From: Alloalcanivorax mobilis
GTDB taxonomy: Bacteria > Pseudomonadota > Gammaproteobacteria > Pseudomonadales > Alcanivoracaceae
Length of the DNA stretch: 64,000 nucleotides
NCBI RefSeq assembly: GCF_002864685.1
Contig: NZ_NMQZ01000018.1
Span: 1-64,000 of the forward strand
Direction: 5' to 3'
The position numbers and the translations under genes were made by a program. The notes beneath the pieces are model-generated. The model saw only the letters and a program-made list of their open reading frames with translations. It did no database searches and had not been told where the DNA came from. Positions 8,807-17,632 of the stretch are shown piece by piece. Position 1 is the stretch's first letter. Each line of letters begins with the position of its first letter.

Positions 8807-8827
8807 TTTTCAGTTTTCAGTTTTCAG
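8807..8827. repeat. Heptamer array F (TTTTCAG x3)
   Basis: Three perfect tandem TTTTCAG units lie 30 bp upstream of the cytochrome c' start codon. No complementary arm is visible before queG. About 40 bp further on, AGTCATACACGG occurs twice as a direct repeat 22 bp apart (around 8867-8905). The 270-bp gap to queG holds this array, the direct repeat and array G. Confidence 0.7.
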
Positions 8828-8958
8828 TGCAGGCGGCGCCGGGCTTTCTTGTTGGCGCCGCTGGAATAGTCATACACGGGTTTTATGAAACAGTCATACA
8901 CGGTTTGTGGGAAATCCGGAAGTCGGAGTGCCCGAAGCCATGCCCGCTACGGAGCCGC

Positions 8959-9055
8959 GTAGGAGAGGCCAGACGCCAGACGCCAGACGCCAGACGCCAG
9001 ACGCCGGACGCCAGACGCCAAAATCAAACCCGTCGCTGGCTGGGCCTGCTCCTAC
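8959..9055. repeat. Heptamer array G bracketed by REP-like half sites
   Basis: Seven consecutive GCCAGAC or GCCGGAC units occupy 8968-9016. They are bracketed by GTAGGAGAGGCC (8959-8970) and GGCCTGCTCCTAC (9043-9055), which are inverted copies of a GTAGGAG-type REP half site. TCAAACCCGTCGCT follows the array. The right REP-like half site includes the queG stop codon. The structure looks like a REP hairpin with a heptamer array in it. Confidence 0.65.
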
Positions 9056-10110
9056 AACGGGAACGCCGGTTCCAGCCGCGCCAGTGCCCATTCCACGTGT
9101 TCGCGCACCAGCGCGGAAGGGTGGTCGCGGCGTTGCCGCAGGGCGGCCAGGGCACGCGCGCTGGCGGGGCCGTTGCCGAGCGCCACCGCCAGGTTGCGCA
9201 GCCAGCGCTCAAAGCCGGCGCGGCGGATCGCGGAGCCTTCGGTGCGCGCCAGGAAGGTGGCTTCGTCCCACAGAAACAGGCTCACCAGTTCCTGGTCGTC
9301 GAGGCCGTGGCGGGGGTGGAAGGCGTGCTCGCCGGTGTGCGAGGCGAATCGGTTCCAGGGGCACATCAGCTGGCAATCGTCGCAGCCAAACACGCGGTTG
9401 CCGATGCCCGGCCGTAACGGCTCGGGGATCGGCCCGGGGTGTTCGATGGTCAGGTAGGAGATGCAGCGGCGGGCGTCCAGTTGGTAGGGGGCGACGATGG
9501 CATCGGTGGGGCACACGGTCATGCACGCGGAGCATTTGCCACAGTGGTCTTCGCCGGGGGCGTCGATGGGCAGGGGCAGGTCGGTGTAGATCTCACCGAG
9601 AAAAAACCAGCTGCCGGCTTCGCGGTTAAGCAGCAGGGTGTGTTTGCCCTGCCAGCCCAGACCGGCCTTGGCGGCGAGGGGCTTTTCCATCACCGGGGCG
9701 CTGTCCACGAAGGCGCGCGCCAGCCCGCTCTGTTGCGCTTGTTCGCGAATCCAGCCGGCCAGCCGCGCCAGCCGCTTGCGAATCAGCTTGTGGTAATCGC
9801 GGCCCAGCGCGTAGCGCGACAGGTAGGCTTTTTCTTTTTGCCGCAGCACCTTCACCGGTTGGGTGTCCGGTGGCAGATAATCCATGCGGAACGAGAGCAC
9901 CCGCAGGGTGCCCGGCTCCAGTTGCGCCGGGCGTGACCGTTTGCCGTCATGGGCGGCCATCCAGTGCATCTCGCCCTGATAGCCCGCCGCCAGCCATTGT
10001 TGCAAACGTTGCTCGGCCTGGCTCAGATCGATGTCGGCCACGCCCATTTGCTGGAAACCCAGCGTTAGGGCCTGATCGGCGATGCGCTGTTTAAGGTCGG
10101 CAAGGTCCAT
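9052..10110 (-). CDS. queG: Epoxyqueuosine reductase QueG
   Basis: A cobalamin-dependent iron-sulfur enzyme that reduces epoxyqueuosine to queuosine in tRNA. The 352-residue protein has two [4Fe-4S] cysteine sets, CGKCSACMTVCP and CDDCQLMCP, and a HEAT-like C-terminal segment. The start at 10110 (MDLADLKQRIADQA) is chosen because the in-frame extension upstream is antisense to the EamA gene. queG and nnr are usual neighbours; here a 4-kb block separates them. Confidence 0.95.
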   Translation of the reverse strand: MDLADLKQRIADQALTLGFQQMGVADIDLSQAEQRLQQWLAAGYQGEMHWMAAHDGKRSRPAQLEPGTLRVLSFRMDYLPPDTQPVKVLRQKEKAYLSRYALGRDYHKLIRKRLARLAGWIREQAQQSGLARAFVDSAPVMEKPLAAKAGLGWQGKHTLLLNREAGSWFFLGEIYTDLPLPIDAPGEDHCGKCSACMTVCPTDAIVAPYQLDARRCISYLTIEHPGPIPEPLRPGIGNRVFGCDDCQLMCPWNRFASHTGEHAFHPRHGLDDQELVSLFLWDEATFLARTEGSAIRRAGFERWLRNLAVALGNGPASARALAALRQRRDHPSALVREHVEWALARLEPAFPL

Positions 10111-10160
10111 GGACGGGTCCTGAGCGTTGGCTGTCGCGGTCGCTAGCATAGCAGCCCGGC

Positions 10161-11081
10161 TCAGGGCTCGCGTTGGTCCGCGGCGACCGGCGCCGGGGCG
10201 CGCTGGCCGGAGGCGGTGGCGTACACCGAGCCGGCCACCACCAGGGCGCCGCCGGCCAGGGCCAGCGGGCCAGGGACTTCCGCCAGCAGCACGGCGGCCA
10301 TGACGGTGGCGTAGGGGATTTGCAAGGCGAGCACAAACGACACGGTGGTGGCGTTCAGACGCCGCAGGCCATGGGTAATCAGCGTGTGCGGCACGGCCGT
10401 GAACACGGTGCCCAGCAACAGCAGCAAGGCCCACACCGGCAGGGGCGCCTGCAAGGTGGAGGCGCCGACGAACGGCGCGAACACCATGGCGGTGATGGCG
10501 CTCTGGTAGAGCATCACCTGGGCGCCGGAAACGCCTTGCAGGAAATGGCGTTGCAGCAGGTTGCGCAGCGAATAGATGGTGGCGGAGAACACCCCCAGCC
10601 CGAGCCCCAGGGGCACATTGCCGCCCAGGCCGCTGTCCTGGCCGATCAGTGCCACGCCGGCCAGCACCACCAGGCCGGCGGCGATCCGCGCGCGGGTGGG
10701 CAGGCGGCGTTCGAACAGGGGTTCCAGCACCGTGGTGATGACCGGAAAGGTGAGCAGTGCCACCACGCCCACCGCCACCGTGGACACCTGCATTGACTTG
10801 AAATAGGTCATCCAGTGAATCGCGAACATGACGCCGCCCACCGCCATCGCCAGATAGTGGCGAGCGCTTGGCAGGGCAATGCGGGAACGGCTGATCAGCA
10901 GCACCAGCAGCAGGACAAGGGCGGCGATGCCGCCGCGCAGCGCGGTGATGTCCAGCGCCGGCAGGGGAATCAGTTTGGCGAACAGCGCGGTGCCGGCGAG
11001 CATCAGCGCGGCCAGATGAATGCCATGGAGGTCGTGGCGGGCGGCGCGGTGAGTCATAAATTTCCGGTCTGAGTCGGTCAC
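10161..11081 (-). CDS. EamA-family (DMT) exporter
   Basis: A 306-residue integral membrane protein with about ten hydrophobic helices in two five-helix repeats, the drug/metabolite transporter architecture. Repeat hallmarks include ALRGGIAALVLL and, in the second half, FVLALQIPYATVMAAVLL. The substrate cannot be read from sequence. GTG 11081 gives the longest form; ATG at 11057 is an equally plausible start and neither has a strong ribosome site. It lies 50 bp upstream of queG on the same strand, inside the block that interrupts the usual queG-nnr order. Confidence 0.8.
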   Translation of the reverse strand: MTDSDRKFMTHRAARHDLHGIHLAALMLAGTALFAKLIPLPALDITALRGGIAALVLLLVLLISRSRIALPSARHYLAMAVGGVMFAIHWMTYFKSMQVSTVAVGVVALLTFPVITTVLEPLFERRLPTRARIAAGLVVLAGVALIGQDSGLGGNVPLGLGLGVFSATIYSLRNLLQRHFLQGVSGAQVMLYQSAITAMVFAPFVGASTLQAPLPVWALLLLLGTVFTAVPHTLITHGLRRLNATTVSFVLALQIPYATVMAAVLLAEVPGPLALAGGALVVAGSVYATASGQRAPAPVAADQREP

Positions 11082-11192
11082 AACGGAGAGGCGGGCGGTG
11101 GCGCCCGGCGGCGAGGCGGCAGTGTAGCATTTCGCGCGGCGGCTGCCGCGAGGGACAACCGGCCCGGGCCGAAGCCAGGGCCGGCGCAGCGG

Positions 11193-13346
11193 TTACAGCT
11201 TCCAGTTCACCGCCAGGTTCACGTTGCGTGGCTCGCCGTAGTAGGACTGATCATAAAGCAGGCTGGTCAGATGTTTTCTGTCGGTGAGGTTGTTGATGTT
11301 GAGCGTGGTGCTCCAGTGTTTGCTGATGTCGTAGTGCAGCATCAGATCCACCAGGGTGTAGTCGTCCTGTGAGAAGGTCATGCCCGGGGCGCTGGTGTAG
11401 GACACCTTGCTTTGCCAGCGCAGCCGGGTGCCGAGCCGCACGCCCTGCCATTGCGGGACGTCGTAGGCCAGCAGCAGGTGGGCACGGTGCTTGGGCACGT
11501 AACGGCGCTCGCGCACGCCCTGGTCATTTTCCACGCGCACCTGGGAGAGGCCGGCGGAAATATCCAGTTGCTCGGTGAGTTCGCCGGCCACGTCCAGTTC
11601 GTAGCCGCGGCTGGTGACGTCGGTGGGCGCGTAGGCGGTGTCGGCGCTGCCGGGGATGGTGCCGTCGGCGAGGGCGAGGTCCTTCTGCCGGGTATCGAAC
11701 ACCGACAGGGAGGCGTTGAGCCGCTGCTCGAACCAGACACCTTTGAGGCCCAGTTCGTTGCTGACTCCTTCCGCCGAGGGCAGCCGCTGGCGTTGCGCGT
11801 CCACTTCCGCCTGGGGCTGGAAGATGCGGCCGGTGCTGGCGTACACCGAATAATGGCGGCTGAGATCGTAAACCAGGCCGGCGAACAGGGCGGTATCGAT
11901 TTCATGGGTGGCGGTTTCCGAACCGTAGCTCAGGCCGCCGCTTTGGTAGTCCAGATAGCGTGCGCCGAGGGTCACGCTGAGCGGGTCGGTGAGGCTCAGG
12001 CGGGTGGACAGGTAGGCGGTTTTCGCCTTGTCGTAGATGTCCGCCCCGGGGGTACGCTCGAATTGCGGTTTCGGGAAATCGCCGTTGAGCAACTGGTCGG
12101 GGTCGCCCAGTTCGCTGCCCGCATCGACGGCGTCGTAGCTGAGCTGGCGGTCTTTCTCGTACCAGCTGTTGACGCCCATCAGCAACTGGTGTTCACGGCC
12201 GAACAGACGAAAGGGCCCGCGGGCGCGCACATCGCCCTGCCAGGAGGTGGTGCGGTCCGGGTAGCTGCCTGCGTAGTAGTAAAGGTCACTGCCGGGAGTG
12301 GTCGGGTCCGGCGCGCCGGCGAAATACAGCAGGGCGTTGTCGTCCTCGTTTTCGGTGTAGGACAGCGACGCGACCGCCTGCCAGCCGCTGTCGAAGAAAT
12401 GGGTGAGTTCCGCGAAGCTGTTGTTCAGGGTGACATCGTAATAGGTCCAGCCCGCCGAGGTGCTGGCGTGGCGAGGATAACGAAGCTGATTGCCGTTGGC
12501 GTCGAGCATCGGCAAGGCGCCCCACATTGGGGCGTTGGCGTGCTGCTCCTGATAACTGTGCCCCAGGGTCAGGGTGTCGCGGTCGCTGAGGTCGATGTCC
12601 ACCACGCCGTAGACCACGGTGCGGTCCTGGCTGTAGCGGTCCAGATAGGAGTTGCCATCCTGATAGGCGGTAACGAAGCGGCCGCGCACGGTCTTGTTCT
12701 TATTAAGCGCCCCCGACACATCCGCTTGCAGACGGTATTTGTCCCAGCTGCCGTAGCCGGCGCCGAGGCTGGCCTGAAACTCCGAGGTGGGCTTCTTGCG
12801 CACGAAGTTGATGGTCGCCGAGGGCGTGCCGGTGCCGCCCATCACCCCGTTGGCGCCGCGCAGCACTTCCACGTGGTCGTAAATGGCGGTGTCGTAATTC
12901 ATGTAGGAGCCGGCGGCGGAAGCGTCCAGCAGCGGCTGGTTAACGCCGTCGATCTGGAAGCTTTTGATGTCGAAACCCCGCGAGGTGTAATAGATGCGGT
13001 CGGTTTCCGCGGCCTCCACGGTAACGCCGGTGGCGGTGCTCAGCGCTTGCCGGGTGTCGGTGGCATTGAAATCATCAAGCTGCTGGCGGGTGATCACCGA
13101 CACCGAGCGCGGCGTTTCCCGGGGCGTGCCTTGCAGGCCGCTGGCGCTGTCGATGACGCCGATGATGTAGGTGTCGCTGTCTTCGGTGGTGTTGCTGGTG
13201 GGTTTGGCGGACACCTCCACGCTGTCCAGCGTGTAAGGCTGTTCGGCGGCGGCCAGTGCCGGGCAAAGCAAGGCGCCGGCGAGGGCGCCAGACAGCAGAG
13301 AGTGACCGCGCGCCGGGGCGCGTCGGGGTAAAAACAATGCGTTCAT
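11193..13346 (-). CDS. TonB-dependent siderophore receptor
   Basis: A 717-residue outer-membrane receptor importing ferric siderophore with TonB energy. It begins with a signal peptide ending near ALAAAEQ, followed by the TonB-box region TLDSVEVSA. A plug domain follows (TPRSVSVITRQQLDD, GVNGVMGG-type blocks, here RGANGVMGGTGTPSATINFVRKKP), then a 22-strand-type barrel ending NVNLAVNWKL. The blocks match the FhuE/FecA-like siderophore class; the ligand is unknown. The ATG at 13346 follows GGAG with eight bases of spacing and directly precedes the signal peptide. A Fur-box-like site lies 70-95 bp upstream. Confidence 0.92.
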   Translation of the reverse strand: MNALFLPRRAPARGHSLLSGALAGALLCPALAAAEQPYTLDSVEVSAKPTSNTTEDSDTYIIGVIDSASGLQGTPRETPRSVSVITRQQLDDFNATDTRQALSTATGVTVEAAETDRIYYTSRGFDIKSFQIDGVNQPLLDASAAGSYMNYDTAIYDHVEVLRGANGVMGGTGTPSATINFVRKKPTSEFQASLGAGYGSWDKYRLQADVSGALNKNKTVRGRFVTAYQDGNSYLDRYSQDRTVVYGVVDIDLSDRDTLTLGHSYQEQHANAPMWGALPMLDANGNQLRYPRHASTSAGWTYYDVTLNNSFAELTHFFDSGWQAVASLSYTENEDDNALLYFAGAPDPTTPGSDLYYYAGSYPDRTTSWQGDVRARGPFRLFGREHQLLMGVNSWYEKDRQLSYDAVDAGSELGDPDQLLNGDFPKPQFERTPGADIYDKAKTAYLSTRLSLTDPLSVTLGARYLDYQSGGLSYGSETATHEIDTALFAGLVYDLSRHYSVYASTGRIFQPQAEVDAQRQRLPSAEGVSNELGLKGVWFEQRLNASLSVFDTRQKDLALADGTIPGSADTAYAPTDVTSRGYELDVAGELTEQLDISAGLSQVRVENDQGVRERRYVPKHRAHLLLAYDVPQWQGVRLGTRLRWQSKVSYTSAPGMTFSQDDYTLVDLMLHYDISKHWSTTLNINNLTDRKHLTSLLYDQSYYGEPRNVNLAVNWKL

Positions 13347-13416
13347 GCCAGGGTCTCCAGGCGGCAAGCAAAAAAACCGGACGGAGGCTGGCGGCGGCTG
13401 GCTTGGTCGGACTTTA

Positions 13417-13438
13417 AGAATAAGAATCAATATTGTTT
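13417..13438 (-). promoter_or_regulatory. Possible Fur box upstream of the TonB receptor
   Basis: An AT-rich patch AATAAGAATCAATATTGTT in GC-rich surroundings matches 11 of 19 positions of the Fur consensus. It sits where the promoter of the TonB-dependent receptor should be. Iron regulation of such receptors is well established for the family; the site itself is an inference. Confidence 0.4.
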
Positions 13439-13510
13439 ACAGAAGTGGGTGTGTTGTCCAGAGGCGCGAGCGCGCCCGTTACTCCTGGCTTGGACGCATT
13501 CAAAAGCGAT

Positions 13511-13538
13511 GTGTTACAATGCACATCCTAGGTAACAC
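13511..13538 (+). promoter_or_regulatory. Inverted repeat, probable toxin-antitoxin operator
   Basis: GTGTTAC (13511-13517) and GTAACAC (13532-13538) form a perfect 7-bp inverted repeat about 75 bp before the antitoxin start. TTACAAT across the left half could be a -10 box. A further GTAAC half site follows near 13562. Ribbon-helix-helix antitoxins commonly autoregulate through such sites. Confidence 0.5.
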
Positions 13539-13609
13539 TATTGGTTTTTATTTATAAATCAGTAACTTAGGTAGACATTTAAAAAGATATAAATCATCGA
13601 GGACTGCCC

Positions 13610-13921
13610 ATGAGCACCATGACTTTCCGGGTCGAAGAAGACCTGAAGCATGAGTTTTCAAGGCTGGCTAGAGCTGATGATCGCAACGGAGCTCAGCTCC
13701 TGCGCGATTTCATGCGGACCTATATACGCCAGAAAAAACAAGCAGAGGATTACGACGCTTGGCTAACCACGAAAGTGGAGCAGTCGAGAGCATCGGCGGA
13801 CGCTGGAAACCTGGTGCCTGTTGCGGATGTGGAGGCCCGCTTCGCGGCTCGCCGTGCTGCGACCCGGGCAAATCTGACAAGGGGACAGGATGGAGATTTT
13901 TTGGACAAAAGAAGCGATTGA
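13610..13921 (+). CDS. Antitoxin, RelB/ribbon-helix-helix type
   Basis: A 103-residue protein beginning MSTMTFRVEEDLKHEFSRLA, a beta strand then helix typical of ribbon-helix-helix DNA-binding antitoxins of RelB/DinJ or ParD type. A charged helical toxin-binding tail follows. The gene overlaps the toxin gene by 32 bp. The local DNA, particularly the upstream region, is much more AT-rich than the neighbourhood, consistent with horizontal acquisition. RHH family assignment is from pattern only. Confidence 0.75.
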   Translation: MSTMTFRVEEDLKHEFSRLARADDRNGAQLLRDFMRTYIRQKKQAEDYDAWLTTKVEQSRASADAGNLVPVADVEARFAARRAATRANLTRGQDGDFLDKRSD

Positions 13922-14174
13922 AGACCGGTGGAATCTTTACGATTACATTGAGGAAAGGAACCCGCTTGCGGCGATGGCCCTCGATGATCTTTTTTCGGAG
14001 CAATCCGCTCGTTTGGTTGAGTATCCCCTGAGCGGGCGGGTCGGCCGAGTTCCTGGTACTCAGGAAACCGTGGTACACGAAAATTACATGATGGTTTACG
14101 ACATTGTCGGAAATCAGATCCGCATTCTGAACGTTGTTCACACAGCAAGGCAGTGGCCGCCGCCATCGTCGTAA
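13890..14174 (+). CDS. RelE/ParE-family toxin
   Basis: A 94-residue protein with the plasmid-stabilisation toxin pattern: MEIFWTKEAIEDRWNLYDYIEERNPLAA at the start, the central LVEYPLSGRVGRVPGTQE, and the terminal strand ILNVVHTARQWP. ParE members target gyrase and RelE members cleave mRNA on the ribosome; sequence alone does not decide which. The gene is transcribed with the antitoxin and overlaps it. The 140 bp between its stop and nnr shows no further gene. Confidence 0.8.
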   Translation: MEIFWTKEAIEDRWNLYDYIEERNPLAAMALDDLFSEQSARLVEYPLSGRVGRVPGTQETVVHENYMMVYDIVGNQIRILNVVHTARQWPPPSS

Positions 14175-14316
14175 GTTGATGCAACCATCGATGTCGTAGG
14201 CAGTCTGTTGCGTGTCAGCAGATCAATCGATGAAAAATGAAATGGATACTTTGGTGTGAAACCGCTTAGCCGTGTTAACGGTTCTCATCGCCACCGTCGT
14301 TAAAGGATGTCCGCCG

Positions 14317-15816
14317 ATGCCGACCCGAGTTTTGCCCGATCGACTGTACAGCGCCGAGCAGACCCGCGAACTGGATCGCCTCGCCGGTGAGGCGGGATTG
14401 AGTGGTGAGCAACTGATGGAGCGGGCCGGCCAGGCGGCGTTCGATCTGATGCTGCAGCGCTGGCCGGGGGTGCGCAATCCGGCGGTGCTGTGCGGCGGCG
14501 GCAATAATGGCGGCGACGGCTATGTGCTGGCGCGGCTGGCCTGGCAGGCCGGGCTGGAACCGGTGATCTGGCAACGCAAAGAGCCGTCGCAAATGAAAGG
14601 CGACGCCGCCCACATGGCGCGACGGGCCCGTGATGCCGGCGTACCGATGCGCACACTGACCCCGCGACAACTTCCCGAACAGGCGCCGCTGCTGGTGGAC
14701 GCTTTGCTCGGCACCGGTCTTAACGGTGCGTTGCGCGATACTGAACGGGCCCTGATCGAGGCACTGAATGGCTTGGGCAAACCGGTGCTGGCGGTGGATG
14801 TGCCGTCCGGGTTGTGCGCCGACAGTGGCGCCAGCAGCGGGGCGCTGCTGCGCGCCGACTGCACGCTGACCTTTATCGGTGTGAATCGCGGCCTGCTCAC
14901 CGGCGACGGCCCGGCGTGCACCGGCGAACTGTGGTTCGACGATCTGGGCGTGCCGGCGCGGCTGCACCGGCACATCGATGCGCCAGTGTGGCGGCCGACG
15001 CCGGCGGACCGTCGCCATTGGCTGCCGGCGCGGCGCCGCGACGCCCACAAGGGCCATTTCGGCCATGTGCTGGTGGTGGGGGGCGATCACGGTTTTGCCG
15101 GTGCTCCCTTGATGAGCGCCCAGGCCGCTGGGCATTGTGGTGCTGGCCTGGTCAGCCTGGCCACCCGGGCGGAGCACCTGCCGGCGATGTTGGCGCGGCA
15201 GCCGGAATTAATGGCGCGCGCCGTCGACAGCGCCGACGCGCTCAAGCCGTTGCTGGAAAAGGCCACGGTGGTGGCGGTGGGGCCGGGGCTGGGCGCTGGC
15301 GATTGGGGGCGCGCTCTGCTGGAATGCGTGCTGGAAAGCGGCCTGCCGCTGGTGATCGACGCGGACGGCCTGAACCTGCTGGCGAGCTGGAAGGTGGACG
15401 CCCGTGACGACTGGATTCTCACCCCGCACCCCGGCGAGGCGGCACGTTTGCTCGGTGAGCACGGCGCGCTCGCCAAACAGGATCGCTTCGCCGCCGTGGA
15501 AGCGCTGGCCGCCCGCTACGGTGGCACCGTGCTGCTTAAGGGGCAGGGCACCCTGGTGCGCGGCGAGGCCGGCACGGCCCTGATCAGCGACGGCAACCCG
15601 GGCATGGCCAGCGGTGGCATGGGCGACGTGCTCACCGGTGTGATCGCCGCGTTGTATGCTCAGGGGCTGGCGCCGTTCCAGGCCGCCGCGCTGGGCGCCA
15701 TGGTGCACGCCCGCGCCGCCGACCGGGCCGCCCACGAAGAGGGCGAGCGCGGCCTGTTGGCCACCGATTTACTGTCGCCTTTGCGCCGGGAGTTGAATGG
15801 AAAAGAAACGGACTGA
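14317..15816 (+). CDS. nnr: Bifunctional NAD(P)H-hydrate epimerase / ADP-dependent dehydratase
   Basis: Repairs damaged NAD(P)HX. The N-terminal YjeF domain (about residues 1-215, GGGNNGGDGYVLARL) epimerises R-NADHX, and the C-terminal ribokinase-like domain (about 225-490, GHFGHVLVVGGD, NPGMASGGMGDVLTG) dehydrates the S epimer using ADP. The 499-residue length fits the fused enzyme. The ATG at 14317 follows AAAGGA and is preferred over one 15 codons upstream. The 3' end overlaps tsaE by 20 bp, indicating translational coupling. Confidence 0.95.
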   Translation: MPTRVLPDRLYSAEQTRELDRLAGEAGLSGEQLMERAGQAAFDLMLQRWPGVRNPAVLCGGGNNGGDGYVLARLAWQAGLEPVIWQRKEPSQMKGDAAHMARRARDAGVPMRTLTPRQLPEQAPLLVDALLGTGLNGALRDTERALIEALNGLGKPVLAVDVPSGLCADSGASSGALLRADCTLTFIGVNRGLLTGDGPACTGELWFDDLGVPARLHRHIDAPVWRPTPADRRHWLPARRRDAHKGHFGHVLVVGGDHGFAGAPLMSAQAAGHCGAGLVSLATRAEHLPAMLARQPELMARAVDSADALKPLLEKATVVAVGPGLGAGDWGRALLECVLESGLPLVIDADGLNLLASWKVDARDDWILTPHPGEAARLLGEHGALAKQDRFAAVEALAARYGGTVLLKGQGTLVRGEAGTALISDGNPGMASGGMGDVLTGVIAALYAQGLAPFQAAALGAMVHARAADRAAHEEGERGLLATDLLSPLRRELNGKETD

Positions 15817-16237
15817 GCGCCGCTGGCTGGCCGACGAAGCGGCCACCCTGGCGCTGGGCGCGGAGCTGGCCGAGGCGCTGCGCGCCGGCCAGTGTGTGTA
15901 TCTGCTGGGCGAACTGGGTGCCGGCAAGACCACCCTGGTGCGCGGTTTGCTGCGACACCTGGGGCATCAGGGCGCGGTCAAGAGCCCCACCTACACGCTG
16001 GTGGAACCCTACGAGGCCGGCGGCGTCCATATCTATCATTTCGATCTATACCGGCTGGGCGATCCGCGGGAATTGGAGTTCATTGGCGTGCGCGATTATT
16101 TTGACGGCCACGCCCTGTGCGTGCTGGAGTGGCCGCAGCGCGGGCAGGGCATGATCCCCGCCGCCGACCTCACTGTGACCCTGGCCGTGGAGGGACAGGG
16201 AAGACATGCGAATCTGGAATGGGCCGATGGCCGTTGA
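15797..16237 (+). CDS. tsaE: tRNA t6A biosynthesis ATPase TsaE
   Basis: An ATPase partner of TsaB-TsaD in making N6-threonylcarbamoyladenosine at position 37 of ANN-decoding tRNAs. The 146-residue protein has Walker A GELGAGKTT, the family segment SPTYTLVEPYE and YHFDLYRL. Length is normal. It overlaps nnr upstream and amiB downstream, forming a tight operon as in other gammaproteobacteria. Confidence 0.95.
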   Translation: MEKKRTERRWLADEAATLALGAELAEALRAGQCVYLLGELGAGKTTLVRGLLRHLGHQGAVKSPTYTLVEPYEAGGVHIYHFDLYRLGDPRELEFIGVRDYFDGHALCVLEWPQRGQGMIPAADLTVTLAVEGQGRHANLEWADGR

Positions 16238-17588
16238 AATGTCGTTGAAGCGTTATCCGGCCTCCCGCCAGTGGCTCTGGTTGGGCCTGCTGATGGCGGT
16301 GTGCGCGCTGCTGGGCGGTGCCGCGCGCGCCGCCGTGGTGGTCGATTCGGTGCGCCTGCATCGCTCTCCGGATTCCACCCGCATCGTGTTCGACCTGCCG
16401 GCGCCGGTGGAGCATAAGCTCGATAAGCTCGCCAACCCGGACCGGGTGGTGGTGGATCTGCTCGACGCCGAATTGAATTTCGACGTCACCGGCCTGGATT
16501 ACAAGGACAGCCCGATCGAAAACATTCGTGTCGGCAAGCACCAGGGCCTGACCCGGGTGGTGTTCGATCTCAAAGAGGCGGTGCGGCCGCGCACCAACCT
16601 GCTCAAACCGGTGGACCCGCACGGTTGGCGACTGGTGTTGGACCTGTTCGACAAGGACCCTAAATCCACCAAGCAGGTCAGCCAGCCTCCCGCCGCCAGC
16701 GGCAAACCCCGAGACATGATCGTTGCCATCGACGCCGGTCACGGCGGCGAAGATCCGGGCGCCCATGGCCCGCGCGGCACCCGCGAAAAAGACGTGGTGC
16801 TGCAGATCGCCAAGCGCTTGAAAGCGCTGATGGAAAAGACTCCGGGTGTTCAGCCAGTGATGGTGCGCGACGGCGATTACTACGTGCCGCTGGCGGAACG
16901 CCGGCGCATTGCCCGGCAGGAAAACCACGCCGACGTGTTTATTTCCATCCACGCCGACGCCTTCACTGACGCCAGCGCCCACGGTGCCAGCGTGTTCGCC
17001 TTGTCCAATCGCGGCGCCACCAGCGCCCGCGCCCGCTATCTGGCGAAAATCGCCAACGAATCGGACAAGGTCGCAGGGGTCTACGAGGAAGAAAAAGACG
17101 ACTCCAACCTGCTCAGTGTGCTGGCGGACATGCGCATGAGCGGTTCGATGGCGCACAGCCTGTACCTGGGCCGGCAGATTCTCGATGAGCTGGATGGCGT
17201 GGCGCGCCTGCACGGCGGCCGCAAGACCGTGGAGCAGGCCGCCTTCGCGGTGCTCAAGGAGCCCGAGATGGTGTCGGTGCTGGTGGAGACCGGGTTTATC
17301 TCCAACCGCCAGGAAGAGCAGAATTTGCGCTCCGCCAGCCACCAGGAGAAAATCGCCCGCTCCATTCTCAATGGCACGCAGCGCTACTTCCAGACCCACC
17401 CGGCGCCGGGCAGCTGGTTCGCCGCCCAGCGCAGCGGCAACGGCGATCAGTACCGTATCCAGCCCGGTGACACGCTGTCCGGCATCGCCCGGCAGTATCA
17501 GGTCAGCGAGCAATCCCTGCGCAGCGCCAATAACATCAACGGCGATCAGATCATGGTCGGGCAGACGCTGACGATTCCGCGTTCCTGA
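16206..17588 (+). CDS. amiB: N-acetylmuramoyl-L-alanine amidase (AmiB/AmiC type)
   Basis: A periplasmic amidase that cleaves septal peptidoglycan during cell separation. The 460-residue protein has a signal peptide ending near GAARA, an AMIN domain (about 43-140), an Amidase_3 domain (about 168-385) and a C-terminal LysM domain (about 412-457). Zinc ligands appear in [19 protein letters not shown] and ISIHAD, with the catalytic Glu in VETGFISN. The start could be ATG 16206, 16227 or 16239; the first overlaps tsaE by 32 bp. Confidence 0.93.
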   Translation: MRIWNGPMAVEMSLKRYPASRQWLWLGLLMAVCALLGGAARAAVVVDSVRLHRSPDSTRIVFDLPAPVEHKLDKLANPDRVVVDLLDAELNFDVTGLDYKDSPIENIRVGKHQGLTRVVFDLKEAVRPRTNLLKPVDPHGWRLVLDLFDKDPKSTKQVSQPPAASGKPRDMIVAIDAGHGGEDPGAHGPRGTREKDVVLQIAKRLKALMEKTPGVQPVMVRDGDYYVPLAERRRIARQENHADVFISIHADAFTDASAHGASVFALSNRGATSARARYLAKIANESDKVAGVYEEEKDDSNLLSVLADMRMSGSMAHSLYLGRQILDELDGVARLHGGRKTVEQAAFAVLKEPEMVSVLVETGFISNRQEEQNLRSASHQEKIARSILNGTQRYFQTHPAPGSWFAAQRSGNGDQYRIQPGDTLSGIARQYQVSEQSLRSANNINGDQIMVGQTLTIPRS

Positions 17589-17632
17589 GGCCATGCCGGC
17601 ACCCCAACCCGCCTAACGGAGGTTTTGCGATT

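Noticed and set aside
8968-9016. Tandem GCCAGAC copies resembling a small CRISPR array
   Set aside because: Units are 7 bp with no spacers and no cas genes lie in the window.
11412-13331. 639-codon open frame antisense to the TonB-dependent receptor
   Set aside because: No recognisable protein features; the receptor frame has signal peptide, plug and barrel blocks.
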